A stretch of DNA of 64,000 nt from an uncultured Phascolarctobacterium sp. (GCA_900547415.1 URGS01000002.1:1-64000); one strand, 5' to 3'. Positions 17,191 through 26,853 are shown, counted from the stretch's first letter. Numbers and translations are program-made. Notes: generated from the letters alone by a model not told the origin.

Positions 17191-17285
17191 ACTGGAGTGT
17201 GGCTTTTGGGATAAATAGCACCCTGCTAAAGATTTTTAGCGGACGTTCTATTGTCAAAAGCAAGTCATACTTCAGTTTTTTTGCG
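17191..17285 (+). terminator. Long terminator hairpin after the TPR-like gene
   Basis: CTGGAGTGTGG...CTTTTG pairs imperfectly with CAAAAGC...CATACTTCAG, enclosing a small GCTAAA/TTTAGC stem, and is followed by a run of seven T. Confidence 0.6.
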
Positions 17286-17404
17286 TATATAGGTAGTTGG
17301 AACAGCGTAGGGTAAGAAAAATTAGTCAATAAGAAATTTTTAATCAAGCGTTTAAAATGAACGATTAAAGTTTTTAGTACCAAGTCATAAAGAAAACTGA
17401 TACA

Positions 17405-17414
17405 ATGTATACAA
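17405..17414. promoter_or_regulatory. Possible GTATAC-core operator upstream of the porin
   Basis: ATGTATACAA, a one-mismatch form of the palindrome TTGTATACAA found before the dicarboxylate symporter and at 45450. It ends 36 bases before the porin start codon. Confidence 0.4.
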
Positions 17415-17450
17415 TATTTTCAGAATTTTTGTGAGAAGGGAAGTTTAGAT

Positions 17451-18665
17451 ATGAAGAAATCTTTATTAGCCGCTGGCTTAGCTGCAGCACTGCTTGCACC
17501 CCAAGTAGCAGGCGCAGAAGGCTTTGGCATTGTTGAATGGAGTGCTGAGGGTATCGCTATGGGCGGCGCTCGCATGTTTGCTGAGGGCGATGCTGCTAAC
17601 GTAGCTTATAACCCTGCTTCTATTACTAAAATTGAAGGTAAAGCTTTAAAATTTAGTGCGACTTATTTGAGTCCCCATGGTGAATATGAAATGTATAAAA
17701 ATGGTACTCAAATTGAAAAAGGTACTAATCGTGTACATCCTGCATGGGCTCCTGGTTCCTACTATGTGCGTCAATTAGATGAAAAAAACTGGTTTGGTAC
17801 TGGCACATTCGCTCGTTATGCAATGGTTTCTGAGTTTGAAGGTACATCTATGGCTGCTTTTAACTCTCGTTTGGCAAAGCTGAATGGTATTAGTTTTACT
17901 CCGGTTTTTGCTCATAAATTTGACAAAAAGTGGTCTGCTTCTGTAGGTGCTGAAATTAACTATGTCGGTCTTGAATTACAAAAAAATATGCCTTTGGGAT
18001 CTAGTGTAGCTGAAACTCAAACTAAAGGTGAGAGTATTGCATTGGGTTGGAACGCTGCTGCAAACTATGCTTTTGACGATAAAAATGAAATCGGTGTGGT
18101 ATATCGCAGTCGTATGACTCATTCCTTAGAAGCTGATTTTAAGATGAATGGTAAGAAGGTAGCTGATGCTTACGGTGTAGTAACTCTGCCTGATACCTGG
18201 TCCATTGGTTACAATCATAAATTTGATGATAAGACTCGTGTTGAATTAAATGCTACCCGTACTATGTGGAGTACTTATGATGCACTGGATATTTATTTCA
18301 GTAATGATATTACTGGTAACCTGCCTCCTGCTGTTCTTAGCCCTAAAAATTGGGAGAGTGGATGGCGTTACGCTATTGGTGCTGAACATAAGCTGAGCGA
18401 TAAATATTCTGTAATGGCAGGCTTTGCTTATGACGGCTCCTGCATTCCTTCTGATGGTGCAGACTTTATCGTTCCTACCGGTAACCGTCGTACCTACACC
18501 ATTGGTGGTCAATATCATGACAAAAAACAAACTCTGGGTGTAACTCTGGGTTACATGGATGTTGGTAGTTTGGATATTGCTAACCCGATTGGCGCTAGTA
18601 CTCGTGCTCATACCCATGACAACTATGTTACTATTTTGGGCATCAGCTATCAAAGAAACTTCTAA
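17451..18665 (+). CDS. FadL/OmpP1-family outer membrane beta-barrel transporter
   Basis: A 404-residue protein with a clear Sec signal peptide (MKKSLLAAGLAAALLAPQVAGA region, cleavage after about residue 22). The mature N-terminus GFGIVEWSAEGIAMGGA and the block AYNPASIT match the FadL/Toluene_X hatch region. Many alternating strands follow and the chain ends in Phe (SYQRNF), the usual signal for outer membrane barrel assembly. The family passes hydrophobic compounds such as fatty acids or aromatics across the outer membrane. This is the strongest evidence that the host is diderm. GAAGGGAAG precedes the ATG. Confidence 0.88.
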   Translation: MKKSLLAAGLAAALLAPQVAGAEGFGIVEWSAEGIAMGGARMFAEGDAANVAYNPASITKIEGKALKFSATYLSPHGEYEMYKNGTQIEKGTNRVHPAWAPGSYYVRQLDEKNWFGTGTFARYAMVSEFEGTSMAAFNSRLAKLNGISFTPVFAHKFDKKWSASVGAEINYVGLELQKNMPLGSSVAETQTKGESIALGWNAAANYAFDDKNEIGVVYRSRMTHSLEADFKMNGKKVADAYGVVTLPDTWSIGYNHKFDDKTRVELNATRTMWSTYDALDIYFSNDITGNLPPAVLSPKNWESGWRYAIGAEHKLSDKYSVMAGFAYDGSCIPSDGADFIVPTGNRRTYTIGGQYHDKKQTLGVTLGYMDVGSLDIANPIGASTRAHTHDNYVTILGISYQRNF

Positions 18666-18704
18666 TAGCTGGCTGTTAAATTAAATAAGGGAAGCTGTTT
18701 TATG

Positions 18705-18739
18705 GAGAGTCATCCTTCGGGATGGCTCTCTTCGTATTT
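18705..18739 (+). terminator. Terminator after the porin
   Basis: GAGAGTCATC and GATGGCTCTC pair around CTTCGG (a stable tetraloop-like turn), followed by a short T-rich stretch. Confidence 0.7.
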
Positions 18740-18788
18740 TGAAAGTTTAATAAGTAACATTTGCTACGTTCTTTTTACATATAAAGAC

Positions 18789-18817
18789 AAGACAAAAGGT
18801 GGATTTTATACTATAAT
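18789..18817 (+). promoter_or_regulatory. Possible promoter of the EFR1-oxidase cluster
   Basis: AAGACA, a 17-base spacer and TATAAT at 18812-18817, 39 bases before the EFR1 start. Confidence 0.5.
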
Positions 18818-18856
18818 TAGACGATAGATACATTTTGATAATGTGTGGTGGGACAA

Positions 18857-19645
18857 ATGTCTGTAATTTTTTACTTTAGTGGCTCAGGCAACAGTTTATA
18901 TACTGCTAAAATGGCCGCACAGTCTTTAAAAGACTGTAGATTAGAAAACATTGCTAATTATATTAAAAATCCCTATAAGGTGGAGGATAAGCTCGTAGGC
19001 ATTGTTTGCCCTGTGTACTGCTTTGCTCTGCCTCCTATTGTGGAGGAATTCTGTAAGGCTTTAGATGCTGCTCCTGAATATACCTTTGGAGTTGTAACTA
19101 TGGGCGGCAATCAGGGCAGAGCTCTTTTTCAAATGCAGGAGTTGCTGCAGGGCAAGGGGATAACCTTGGATTATGCCAACGTTGTTATTATGCCTGACAA
19201 TTTTTTTAATATGGCTCAGGAAAAGCGTGCCAAAATGGTGGAAGACGCTGAGCCTGTTATTAAAGAAATCTGCAGTGATTTGGTAGAACGAAAAAAGAGC
19301 ACCGCTCTTTGCAAGGAGGCTGCTTTGTGGAAGCATGTAGGAACTCCTTTAAGCTGGTGGTTTATCCGTACCTTCCAGCATCTTGATGTTGTTCACGTGC
19401 TGGAATTCCGCTGCATTGGCTGCGGCCTTTGCGAAAAGCTATGTCCTGTTGATAATATTACCATGGATGGTGAATATCCCAAATTTGATATGCATTGTGC
19501 CCATTGCTTTGGCTGTCGTCACTGGTGCCCTGGCGAGGCTATCAGCATTGGCAGCAAGACTACCTACAAAGGCACAAGTTACACTCATCCCAAAATTACA
19601 AGCAGTGATATTCTCAATGCTCTGGCAGGAAAATTGCATACGTAA
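18857..19645 (+). CDS. EFR1-family flavodoxin/ferredoxin protein
   Basis: A 262-residue fusion. The N-terminal half is flavodoxin-like (IFYFSGSGNSLYTAKMAA) and the C-terminal half has two 4Fe-4S motifs: CIGCGLCEKLCPVDNI and CAHCFGCRHWCPGEAI. Proteins of this type move electrons in anaerobes. The start at ATG 18857 is chosen from the family N-terminus; a GTG at 18845 is in frame but offers no better ribosome site. Its position 76 bases before three FAD oxidases suggests it may serve as their electron partner, which is inference. Confidence 0.85.
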   Translation: MSVIFYFSGSGNSLYTAKMAAQSLKDCRLENIANYIKNPYKVEDKLVGIVCPVYCFALPPIVEEFCKALDAAPEYTFGVVTMGGNQGRALFQMQELLQGKGITLDYANVVIMPDNFFNMAQEKRAKMVEDAEPVIKEICSDLVERKKSTALCKEAALWKHVGTPLSWWFIRTFQHLDVVHVLEFRCIGCGLCEKLCPVDNITMDGEYPKFDMHCAHCFGCRHWCPGEAISIGSKTTYKGTSYTHPKITSSDILNALAGKLHT

Positions 19646-19721
19646 TACTAGAAAGTAAAGGCTTATGCCTTGGACCTATTTTGATAATCAATATGCTGAA
19701 AGACTGATTGGAGGAAAGAAG

Positions 19722-21128
19722 ATGAAAGAATACTCTGCTTTAAATGAAGCAATGTTGGAGGAGCTGGTTGCTGCTCTTAGCGCTGATTATGTAATTACTG
19801 ATCCAGAGAAGCTGGATATGTACAAAACAGATGAGGAATACGACCCTCGTCGTTTCCGCGTGCCTGAGGCTGTAGTAAAGCCTGGCAGTGCAGAGGAGGT
19901 TGCAGCTGTTGTAAAGCTGTGCAACAAGTATAATGTGCCCGTAACAGTTCGTGGTGGCGGTACTAGCCTTGCTGACGGTGCCATTGCTGTATGCGGAGGT
20001 ATTGTGCTTCTGACTGAACGCTTAAACAAAATTATTGAGATGGACAAGGACGCTATGTACATGGTTGTTGAAGCAGGTGTACGTACTGTTGATATTCAGA
20101 AAATGGCTAATGAAGCAGGCCTTTTATATGCAGGTGATCCCTGCTCCGCAGAAAGCTGTCTGATTGGCGGCAACCTGGCAACTAACGCAGGCGGCAATAA
20201 GGCGGTACGCTATGGTGTAACCCGTAATCAGGTGTATAGCTTAGAAATGGTAACTCCTACTGGTGAAATCGTTGAAGTGGGCGCACGTCTTAAGAAATGC
20301 TCTACAGGCTACTGTATGGAGCAGCTGGTAATGGGAAGTGAGGGTACTTTGGGCATTATTACCAAGGCAACCTTGAAGCTTCTTCCTCTTTGCCCCTATC
20401 GCTTTGATGTGCTGGCTGTTTTTGATACTACGGAGAAGGCTCTTGATTTGGTGCCTATGATTATGCAGTCCGGTATTGATCCTACCAGTATTGAATATAT
20501 GGATAATTCATATGTACGAGATACTGCAGACTTTTTGGAATTTAAAGGTGCACCTCATTATGAAGATGGTATTTACGTAATTATTACTGTAGAGACATAT
20601 TCTGAGGACGAGCTGGACAGCAAAATGGAGCAGCTCAGTGATTTGTGTGATGAAGCTGGTGCTATTGACGTACTGGAGGCAGATGACAGAATTTGGGCTA
20701 TGCGCCGCAACTGTCAGGAATCTGTAAGCATGCTCAGCAAGGTTTCTCTTACTGATGATGTTGTTGTTCCTGTAAATAGAATTGCATCTACCATTAAAGA
20801 AATCATGAAGATTGGCGAAAAATATCCTTTCCCAATTCCTGCCAAGATCAATGCACATATTGGCGATGGCAATCTGCACATTGTTCTTTGCAAATGCGAC
20901 CTTGAGGATGATGTTTGGGAGAAATTGGTTCATGACTTCCATGAGGAGGTTTATGGCTACGCTTATGCTCAGGGCGGCAGACTTGCTGGTGAGCATGGTA
21001 TTGGTGCTAAAAAGCTCAGCTATATGGAAGAATTCACTCCTGCAGGCGAGCTGGATTTAATGCGCAAGATTAAATTGGCTTGGGATCCCAATCTGATTTT
21101 GAATCCTGGCAAGATTTTTAATGTATAA
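19722..21128 (+). CDS. FAD-binding oxidoreductase, GlcD/D-lactate dehydrogenase type (copy 1 of 3)
   Basis: A 468-residue flavoprotein of the GlcD/LDH family, which oxidises D-2-hydroxy acids such as D-lactate or glycolate. The PCMH FAD-binding domain has VRGGGTSLADGA, DPCSAESCLIGGNLATNAGG and GSEGTLGIITKATLKL; the C-terminal FAD-linked domain has NAHIGDGNLHIVLCK and GEHGIGAKK. GGAGG 7 bases before the ATG sets the start. It is the first of three adjacent paralogs. The substrate of each copy is unknown. Confidence 0.88.
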   Translation: MKEYSALNEAMLEELVAALSADYVITDPEKLDMYKTDEEYDPRRFRVPEAVVKPGSAEEVAAVVKLCNKYNVPVTVRGGGTSLADGAIAVCGGIVLLTERLNKIIEMDKDAMYMVVEAGVRTVDIQKMANEAGLLYAGDPCSAESCLIGGNLATNAGGNKAVRYGVTRNQVYSLEMVTPTGEIVEVGARLKKCSTGYCMEQLVMGSEGTLGIITKATLKLLPLCPYRFDVLAVFDTTEKALDLVPMIMQSGIDPTSIEYMDNSYVRDTADFLEFKGAPHYEDGIYVIITVETYSEDELDSKMEQLSDLCDEAGAIDVLEADDRIWAMRRNCQESVSMLSKVSLTDDVVVPVNRIASTIKEIMKIGEKYPFPIPAKINAHIGDGNLHIVLCKCDLEDDVWEKLVHDFHEEVYGYAYAQGGRLAGEHGIGAKKLSYMEEFTPAGELDLMRKIKLAWDPNLILNPGKIFNV

Positions 21129-21163
21129 TTTTTAATATATTTTGTTTGCAATGAGGGAACGTT

Positions 21164-22564
21164 ATGACTAAGTACAATCCTGTAACAGATGAATTTTTAG
21201 CAGCGCTTAAATCTGCCCTAGGTGCAGAATACGTTTATACGGATGCTGCTACTCTTGATAAATATAAGACTGACGAAGAGACTGACGAGCGTTATTTTCA
21301 CTTGCCGGATGTAGTAGTAAAGCCTGCTAATGCTGAGGAAATAGCTGCTGTTGTCAAGCTGTGCAATAAGTACCTTGTTCCCGTTACTGTACGTGGCGGC
21401 GGCACTGGTATTAATGATGGTGCGATTCCTTTTTTTGGTGGCGTAGTGCTGCTGATGGAGCGTCTGAACAAGATTATTGAGCTGAACAAGGAGGGTATGT
21501 ACCTTGTTGCTGAAGCAGGCGTACGTACTATTGATATTCAGGAGTTGGCCAATGCCAATGGCTATCTCTATGCAGGTGATCCCTGCTCTGCCGAAAGCTG
21601 CCAAATTGGCGGTAACCTGGCAACTAACGCAGGCGGCAATAAGGCAGTACGCTATGGCGTAACCAGAAATCAGGTTTATGGAGTAGAAATTGTAACTCCA
21701 ACTGGCGAAATTGTTGAGCTGGGTGCACCTCTGAAAAAGTGCAGCACTGGCTACTGTATGGAACAGCTTGTTATTGGCAGCGAGGGAACCTTGGGTATTA
21801 TTACTAAGGTAATATTAAAGCTGCAGCCTCTGCCTCCCTATCGTATAGACCTTTTGGCTGTCTTTACTGATCCGGTGCAGGCTATGAGCGTGGTTCCTAA
21901 AATTGCCAAGGCTGGTATTAATCCTACTAGTATTGAATATATGGACAACGCCAATGTGCGTACTACTTCTCAATTCTTGGATTTTACTGGTGCACCGCAC
22001 TTGGATAAAGGTATCTACGTAATCATTACTATTGAAACCTTTGACGAGGACGAGCTAGATACAAAAATGGAGCAGACCAATGACATTTGCGAGGAATGTG
22101 GTGCCATTGATGTATTAGAGGCTGATGACAGGATTTGGGCAATGCGTCGTAACTGCCTGGAATCTGTCCGCTTAGTAAGCCTTGTCTGCACAACTGATGA
22201 CGTAGTTGTACCTGTGGACCAAATGAGTGAGATGGTTAAGCACATTATTGCAACAGTTGAGAAATATCCCTTTCCGCTGCGCATAAATGCTCATATTGGT
22301 GACGGTAATCTGCATATCGTTTTATGTAAGATGGATTTGACTGACGAAGAATGGGAAAGCAATTTGGCAAGCTTTACCAAGGAGGTTTATGATTATGCCT
22401 ATGCTCACGGCGGTAGACTGTCCGGAGAGCATGGTATTGGCGCTAAGAAGAGCCGCTTTATGGAGGAATATACACCTTCTGGCGAGCTGGAGCTGATGCG
22501 CAGAATAAAGGTAGCCTGGGACCCGAATATGATTTTAAACCCTGGCAAGGTATTCAATCCTTGA
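21164..22564 (+). CDS. FAD-binding oxidoreductase, GlcD/D-lactate dehydrogenase type (copy 2 of 3)
   Basis: A close paralog of the preceding gene (466 residues, colinear along the whole length), beginning 35 bases after it. The same FAD motifs occur, with local changes: VRGGGTGINDGAIPFFGG replaces VRGGGTSLADGAIAVCGG. The catalytic-domain blocks NAHIGDGNLHIVLCK and GEHGIGAKK are unchanged. It shares the opening MTKYNPVT with copy 3 but not copy 1. GAGGGAACG precedes the ATG. It is probably cotranscribed with its neighbours. Confidence 0.88.
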   Translation: MTKYNPVTDEFLAALKSALGAEYVYTDAATLDKYKTDEETDERYFHLPDVVVKPANAEEIAAVVKLCNKYLVPVTVRGGGTGINDGAIPFFGGVVLLMERLNKIIELNKEGMYLVAEAGVRTIDIQELANANGYLYAGDPCSAESCQIGGNLATNAGGNKAVRYGVTRNQVYGVEIVTPTGEIVELGAPLKKCSTGYCMEQLVIGSEGTLGIITKVILKLQPLPPYRIDLLAVFTDPVQAMSVVPKIAKAGINPTSIEYMDNANVRTTSQFLDFTGAPHLDKGIYVIITIETFDEDELDTKMEQTNDICEECGAIDVLEADDRIWAMRRNCLESVRLVSLVCTTDDVVVPVDQMSEMVKHIIATVEKYPFPLRINAHIGDGNLHIVLCKMDLTDEEWESNLASFTKEVYDYAYAHGGRLSGEHGIGAKKSRFMEEYTPSGELELMRRIKVAWDPNMILNPGKVFNP

Positions 22565-22602
22565 GCAACAAGGAAGAACAGTAGAAAAGGAGATTGAATA
22601 AC

Positions 22603-24000
22603 ATGACTAAGTACAACCCTGTAACAGAAGAGGTGCTGGAGGAGCTGCGAGCAGCTTTAGGCGCTGAGTATGTGAAAAACGACCCCGAAACTTTGGAACG
22701 CTACAAAACTGACGAAGAGCCTGATCCTCACTACCATCATTTGCCTGAAGTAGTAGTTTGGCCGGGCACTACTGAAGAAGTAGCAGCTGTAATGAAAATT
22801 GCCAATAAGTATCTTGTCCCTGTAACTCCCCGTGGTGGCGGTACCAGCGTTTCCTGCGGTGCTATTCCTACACATGGCGGTATTGTACTGCTTATTGAAC
22901 GTATGGATAAGATTCTGGAAATGGATGCAGATGCTATGTATATGCGTGTGCAGGCTGGCGCCCGTACTGTAGAAATTCAGCAGGTTGCTAATGAAGCAGG
23001 CCTTTTATATGCAGGCGACCCCTGCTCCGCCGAAAGCTGCTTGATTGGCGGTAATCTGGCAACTAACGCTGGCGGCAATAAGGCTGTGCGCTACGGCACT
23101 ACTCGTCATCAGGTTTATTCTATTGAGGTTGTAACACCGACTGGTGATATTGTTGAGCTGGGCAGCCGTTTAAAGAAATGCTCTACTGGCTACTGCTTAG
23201 AGCAGCTGGTTATGGGCAGCGAGGGTACCTTGGGTATTATTACTGCAGCTACCTTAAAGCTTTTGCCGCTGTGCCCCTATCGCCTTGACATTCTGGCTGT
23301 ATTTACTGATGTGCAGAAGGCAGTTAATCTTGTACCAATGCTGATAAAGGCTGGTCTCAATCCTACTTCTGTAGAATTTATGGACAACGCCTTTGTCCGT
23401 GCTGCTTCTGACTATACAGAAACACGTCTGCCTCACTACGAGGATGGCAGCTACGTTATCGTTACCGTAGAAACCTACAATGAGGACGAGCTGGATATGA
23501 AGATGGAGCAGCTTGACGAAATCTGCACCGCTGCAGGCGCAACTGACGTTTTAGAGGCTGATGAGCGTGTATGGAGAGTACGCCGCAACTGCTTAGAGGG
23601 CTCTAAAGCTCTGAGCAAGGTTTCTACATCTGATGACCTGGTAGTTCCTGTTGACAAAATTGCAGTTTGCCTCAATCATCTGATGGAGGTTTCCAAGCAA
23701 TTCAAATTCAAATGCATGTGCCTGGCTCACGCTGGTGACGGTAATCTGCATTTCAATATTTTGAAAATGGATATGACTGATGAGGAATGGGAGCAGCAGG
23801 TTGCTGAATTCCATGCAATCTCCTTTGCTTATGTTTATAGTCTGGGTGGCAGATTGTCTGGTGAGCATGGTATTGGTTCCAAAAAGGCTGCTGCACTGGA
23901 AAAATATTGCAATCCTGTAGAAATGGAAATCATGAAGACTATCAAGAGAGCTATGGATCCCAATAATGTCCTTAATCCTGGTAAGCTGATTAATGCTTAA
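22603..24000 (+). CDS. FAD-binding oxidoreductase, GlcD/D-lactate dehydrogenase type (copy 3 of 3)
   Basis: Third tandem paralog, 465 residues. The FAD loop is PRGGGTSVSCGAIPTHGG, and the C-terminal block is LAHAGDGNLHFNILK instead of NAHIGDGNLHIVLCK, so this copy is the most divergent around the substrate/FAD site. GEHGIGSKK is retained. The start is the ATG at 22603, 9 bases after AAAAGGAG; the TTG at 22594 touches that ribosome site. The unit ends at the hairpin near 24034. Confidence 0.88.
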   Translation: MTKYNPVTEEVLEELRAALGAEYVKNDPETLERYKTDEEPDPHYHHLPEVVVWPGTTEEVAAVMKIANKYLVPVTPRGGGTSVSCGAIPTHGGIVLLIERMDKILEMDADAMYMRVQAGARTVEIQQVANEAGLLYAGDPCSAESCLIGGNLATNAGGNKAVRYGTTRHQVYSIEVVTPTGDIVELGSRLKKCSTGYCLEQLVMGSEGTLGIITAATLKLLPLCPYRLDILAVFTDVQKAVNLVPMLIKAGLNPTSVEFMDNAFVRAASDYTETRLPHYEDGSYVIVTVETYNEDELDMKMEQLDEICTAAGATDVLEADERVWRVRRNCLEGSKALSKVSTSDDLVVPVDKIAVCLNHLMEVSKQFKFKCMCLAHAGDGNLHFNILKMDMTDEEWEQQVAEFHAISFAYVYSLGGRLSGEHGIGSKKAAALEKYCNPVEMEIMKTIKRAMDPNNVLNPGKLINA

Positions 24001-24033
24001 GCGCATCGGACCTAAAACCATGACTTGAGTAGT

Positions 24034-24080
24034 GGCGGCGTTAAGGGTGTGCTGAGCATACTCCTAACGTCGCCTTTGTT
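24034..24080 (+). terminator. Intrinsic terminator of the oxidase cluster
   Basis: An imperfect long stem (GGCGGCGTTAAGGGTGTG against CATACTCCTAACGTCGCC) with loop CTGAG, followed by TTTGTTTTCC. Confidence 0.75.
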
Positions 24081-24084
24081 TTCC

Positions 24085-24148
24085 TTAACAGAATCTTAAC
24101 ATCATGTTTAGCATCTTAACATCGTCTAAAGAAGGCCTATGGTATAAT
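24085..24148 (+). promoter_or_regulatory. kdpDE promoter with phased TTAACA boxes
   Basis: TTAACA occurs at 24085-24090, 24096-24101 and 24116-24121, with a weaker TTTAGC at 24107-24112. The first three positions are 11 bases apart, one helical turn, the layout bound by OmpR/PhoB-type regulators. An extended -10 (TGG plus TATAAT, 24140-24148) follows without a good -35, which suits an activated promoter. The likely binder is KdpE. Confidence 0.6.
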
Positions 24149-24177
24149 CAAAATGAGTAAAAGTACATGGAGATGTT

Positions 24178-26853
24178 ATGTTGGATAATCTAAATAATTC
24201 TTACACAGGACAACAAAATAATCACGGACAGGGCAACCTGAAAATTTTCTTCGGTTATGCTGCTGGCGTGGGCAAGACATGTGCTATGCTGAAGGCTGCT
24301 CATAGAGCCAAGGAGCAGGGACTGGATGTGGTTGTAGGTTATGTGGAACTTCATAGCAGACCAGATACTTTGGCACTTTTGGACGGCTTGGAGCTCATTC
24401 CTGACCAGGTAATTGATTATAAGGGTATTAAGCTGAAGGAGTTTGACCTTGACGCTGCCTTGAAGCGCAAGCCTCAGATTATTTTGGTAGATGAGCTGGC
24501 CCACAGCAATGCAGCAGGCTGTCGCCATCTTAAGCGTTATCAGGATGTGGAGGAGCTGTTAAGAGCAGGTATAGATGTTTATACCACTATTAACGTACAG
24601 CATCTGGAGTCCTTAAATGATTTGGTGGCCTCCATTACCCATATTGCTGTTAGTGAAAGAATTCCTGACTATGTTTTTGACTCTGCAGAGCAGGTGGAGC
24701 TAGTTGATATTGAGCCTGACGATTTGATTGAGCGTATGCAGGCTGGTAAGGTTTATCGTGAAAAGCAGGCTGTGTGCGCTCTAGAAAATTTCTTTTCGAA
24801 GGAAAATTTAGCGGCCTTGAGAGAAATTGCTTTGCGTCGTACTGCGGACCGTTTAAATCGTAATGCTCAGAAGGAGGGGCAGGACAGAGCCGCTAGAGCA
24901 GGCGAGCATATTCTGATTTGCTTATCAGGCTCCCCCTCTAACGCACGTGTCATTCGTACTGCTTCGCGTATGGCTGAGGCGTTCCACAGTGGTTTTACGG
25001 CGCTGCTTGTTGAAACTCCGGAAACAAAGAAGCTGAATGGTCCTAGTTTGAAGCGTTTACAGGATAATGTGCGTTTGGCAGAGCAGCTTGGCGCTAGAAT
25101 TGCTACTGTTTATGGTGATGATGCAGCAACACAGATTGCTGAATACGCTAAGGTCAGCGGCATTACCAAAATTATTCTGGGGCGTACAAATCATAAGGTT
25201 TCTTTCATTGCCCAGGAAAAAACTTTAGCAGACAAGCTGATTCAGCTGGCAGGCGATATTGATATCTATATTATTCCTGATGCTCAGCCACTATATAAAA
25301 AGAAGTATTCCCTGCCGCATCATGCAGATTTACGCTTTGATTGGTTGGACGTGCTAAAGGTTATTTGCACTACCGTAGCCTCTACTATTATTGGTTATGG
25401 ATTTTACGCAGTTGGTCTGCGTGAGGCCAATATTATTACTATCTATATTTTAGGTGTACTTTTGGCGGCTATCTGGACTAACGGACATCTTTATGGCGCA
25501 TTGGCGTCATTTCTTAGCGTTATCGCTTTTAACTTTTTCTTTACGGTGCCGCGCTACACCTTGCAGGCTAATGCTCCGGACTATCCTGTAACCTTTTTGA
25601 TTATGCTGCTTGCCAGCGTAATTTCTAGTACCTTGGCAACAAGGGTTAAGAAGCAGGCCCGTCAATCTGCTAAGAAGGCCTACTATATGGAGCTTTTGAT
25701 GAATGGTAGTCAAAAGCTGCAGCAGGGCAGGGATGAACAGGAAATAATCCACATTGCTGCCGAGCTGGTTGGTAAGCTTTTGAATAGCCCTGTGCTGTAT
25801 GCTTTGTCTTTAAAGGGCAAGAAGCTTGATTTTCAGGTGGAGCCTATTAAAGAAGCAACTAAGCTGTTAGGAACGCTTAATGCAGAGGAGCTGGGAGTTG
25901 CTGACTGGGTTGTTAAAAATAATAAGCACGCAGGTGCTACTACCAATACATTGTCCAGTGCACAAAACCTGTATATGTCTATTAGAGGCAATCAGGAGGT
26001 TATGGGTGTTATTGGTATTCCCGGCAAATATTATCCGGTGTTAGATGTGTTCGAAAAGAATATCATTATCTATATTCTCAATGAATGCGGTCTTATTTTG
26101 GAGCGTCGTCGTCTTCGTTCTGAAAAGCAGGCTATTGAAATGGAAACACAGCGCGAAAGATTGCGTTCCAACCTTTTACGTGCTATTTCTCATGATTTGC
26201 GTACTCCGCTGACCAGTATTAGTGGTAACGCTGGCATTCTGATGGAAAAGAGCATTGATCTAAGTCAGGAAAAGAAGCAGGAAATTTACAATTCTATTTA
26301 TGATGATTCTATATGGCTGATAAATTTGACCGAAAATCTTCTTTCCATTACCCGTTTTGAAAACAGCTCAATGCGTTTGCAGATTAATGCCGAGCTTTTG
26401 GACGATGTATTCAAAGAGGCTGTATCTCATTTGGACCGCAAGGCCAAGGAGCATAAGATAATTGTGGAGCTGGAGGACGATTTACTGATGGCCAGGATGG
26501 ACGTGCACCTTATTATCCAGGTTATCATTAACATTATTAATAATGCTGTTAAATATACTCCTGTCGGCTCAGAAATTAAGCTGAGCGCTAAAAAACAGGA
26601 TAAAATGGTTTGTATCAGCATTGCTGATGACGGACCAGGTATTTCTGATGAAAGCAAGGAGCAGATTTTTGATATGTTCTATACATCAGGTATAGACGCA
26701 GATAGCCGTAGAGGCTTGGGCCTAGGCTTGAGCTTGTGCAAATCTATAGTTGATGCTCACGGTGGCAGTATTGAGGTTAAGGATAACGAGCCTCATGGAG
26801 CAGTATTCTCCTTTACATTACCATTAGAGGAAGTGAATTTAGACTATGTATAA
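24178..26853 (+). CDS. kdpD: Sensor histidine kinase KdpD
   Basis: An 891-residue membrane sensor controlling the high-affinity K+ pump. Order of domains: N-terminal KdpD domain with P-loop AAGVGKT, VDELAHSN and INVQHLESLND; a USP-like domain (ICLSGSPSNARVIRTA); four membrane helices (DUF4118, about residues 390-490); a GAF-like region; HisKA with SHDLRTPLTS; and HATPase with NNAVKYTPVG, DDGPGIS and GLGLGLSLCKSIV. GGAG lies 6 bases before the ATG. The stop overlaps the kdpE start by 8 bases. Confidence 0.96.
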   Translation: MLDNLNNSYTGQQNNHGQGNLKIFFGYAAGVGKTCAMLKAAHRAKEQGLDVVVGYVELHSRPDTLALLDGLELIPDQVIDYKGIKLKEFDLDAALKRKPQIILVDELAHSNAAGCRHLKRYQDVEELLRAGIDVYTTINVQHLESLNDLVASITHIAVSERIPDYVFDSAEQVELVDIEPDDLIERMQAGKVYREKQAVCALENFFSKENLAALREIALRRTADRLNRNAQKEGQDRAARAGEHILICLSGSPSNARVIRTASRMAEAFHSGFTALLVETPETKKLNGPSLKRLQDNVRLAEQLGARIATVYGDDAATQIAEYAKVSGITKIILGRTNHKVSFIAQEKTLADKLIQLAGDIDIYIIPDAQPLYKKKYSLPHHADLRFDWLDVLKVICTTVASTIIGYGFYAVGLREANIITIYILGVLLAAIWTNGHLYGALASFLSVIAFNFFFTVPRYTLQANAPDYPVTFLIMLLASVISSTLATRVKKQARQSAKKAYYMELLMNGSQKLQQGRDEQEIIHIAAELVGKLLNSPVLYALSLKGKKLDFQVEPIKEATKLLGTLNAEELGVADWVVKNNKHAGATTNTLSSAQNLYMSIRGNQEVMGVIGIPGKYYPVLDVFEKNIIIYILNECGLILERRRLRSEKQAIEMETQRERLRSNLLRAISHDLRTPLTSISGNAGILMEKSIDLSQEKKQEIYNSIYDDSIWLINLTENLLSITRFENSSMRLQINAELLDDVFKEAVSHLDRKAKEHKIIVELEDDLLMARMDVHLIIQVIINIINNAVKYTPVGSEIKLSAKKQDKMVCISIADDGPGISDESKEQIFDMFYTSGIDADSRRGLGLGLSLCKSIVDAHGGSIEVKDNEPHGAVFSFTLPLEEVNLDYV

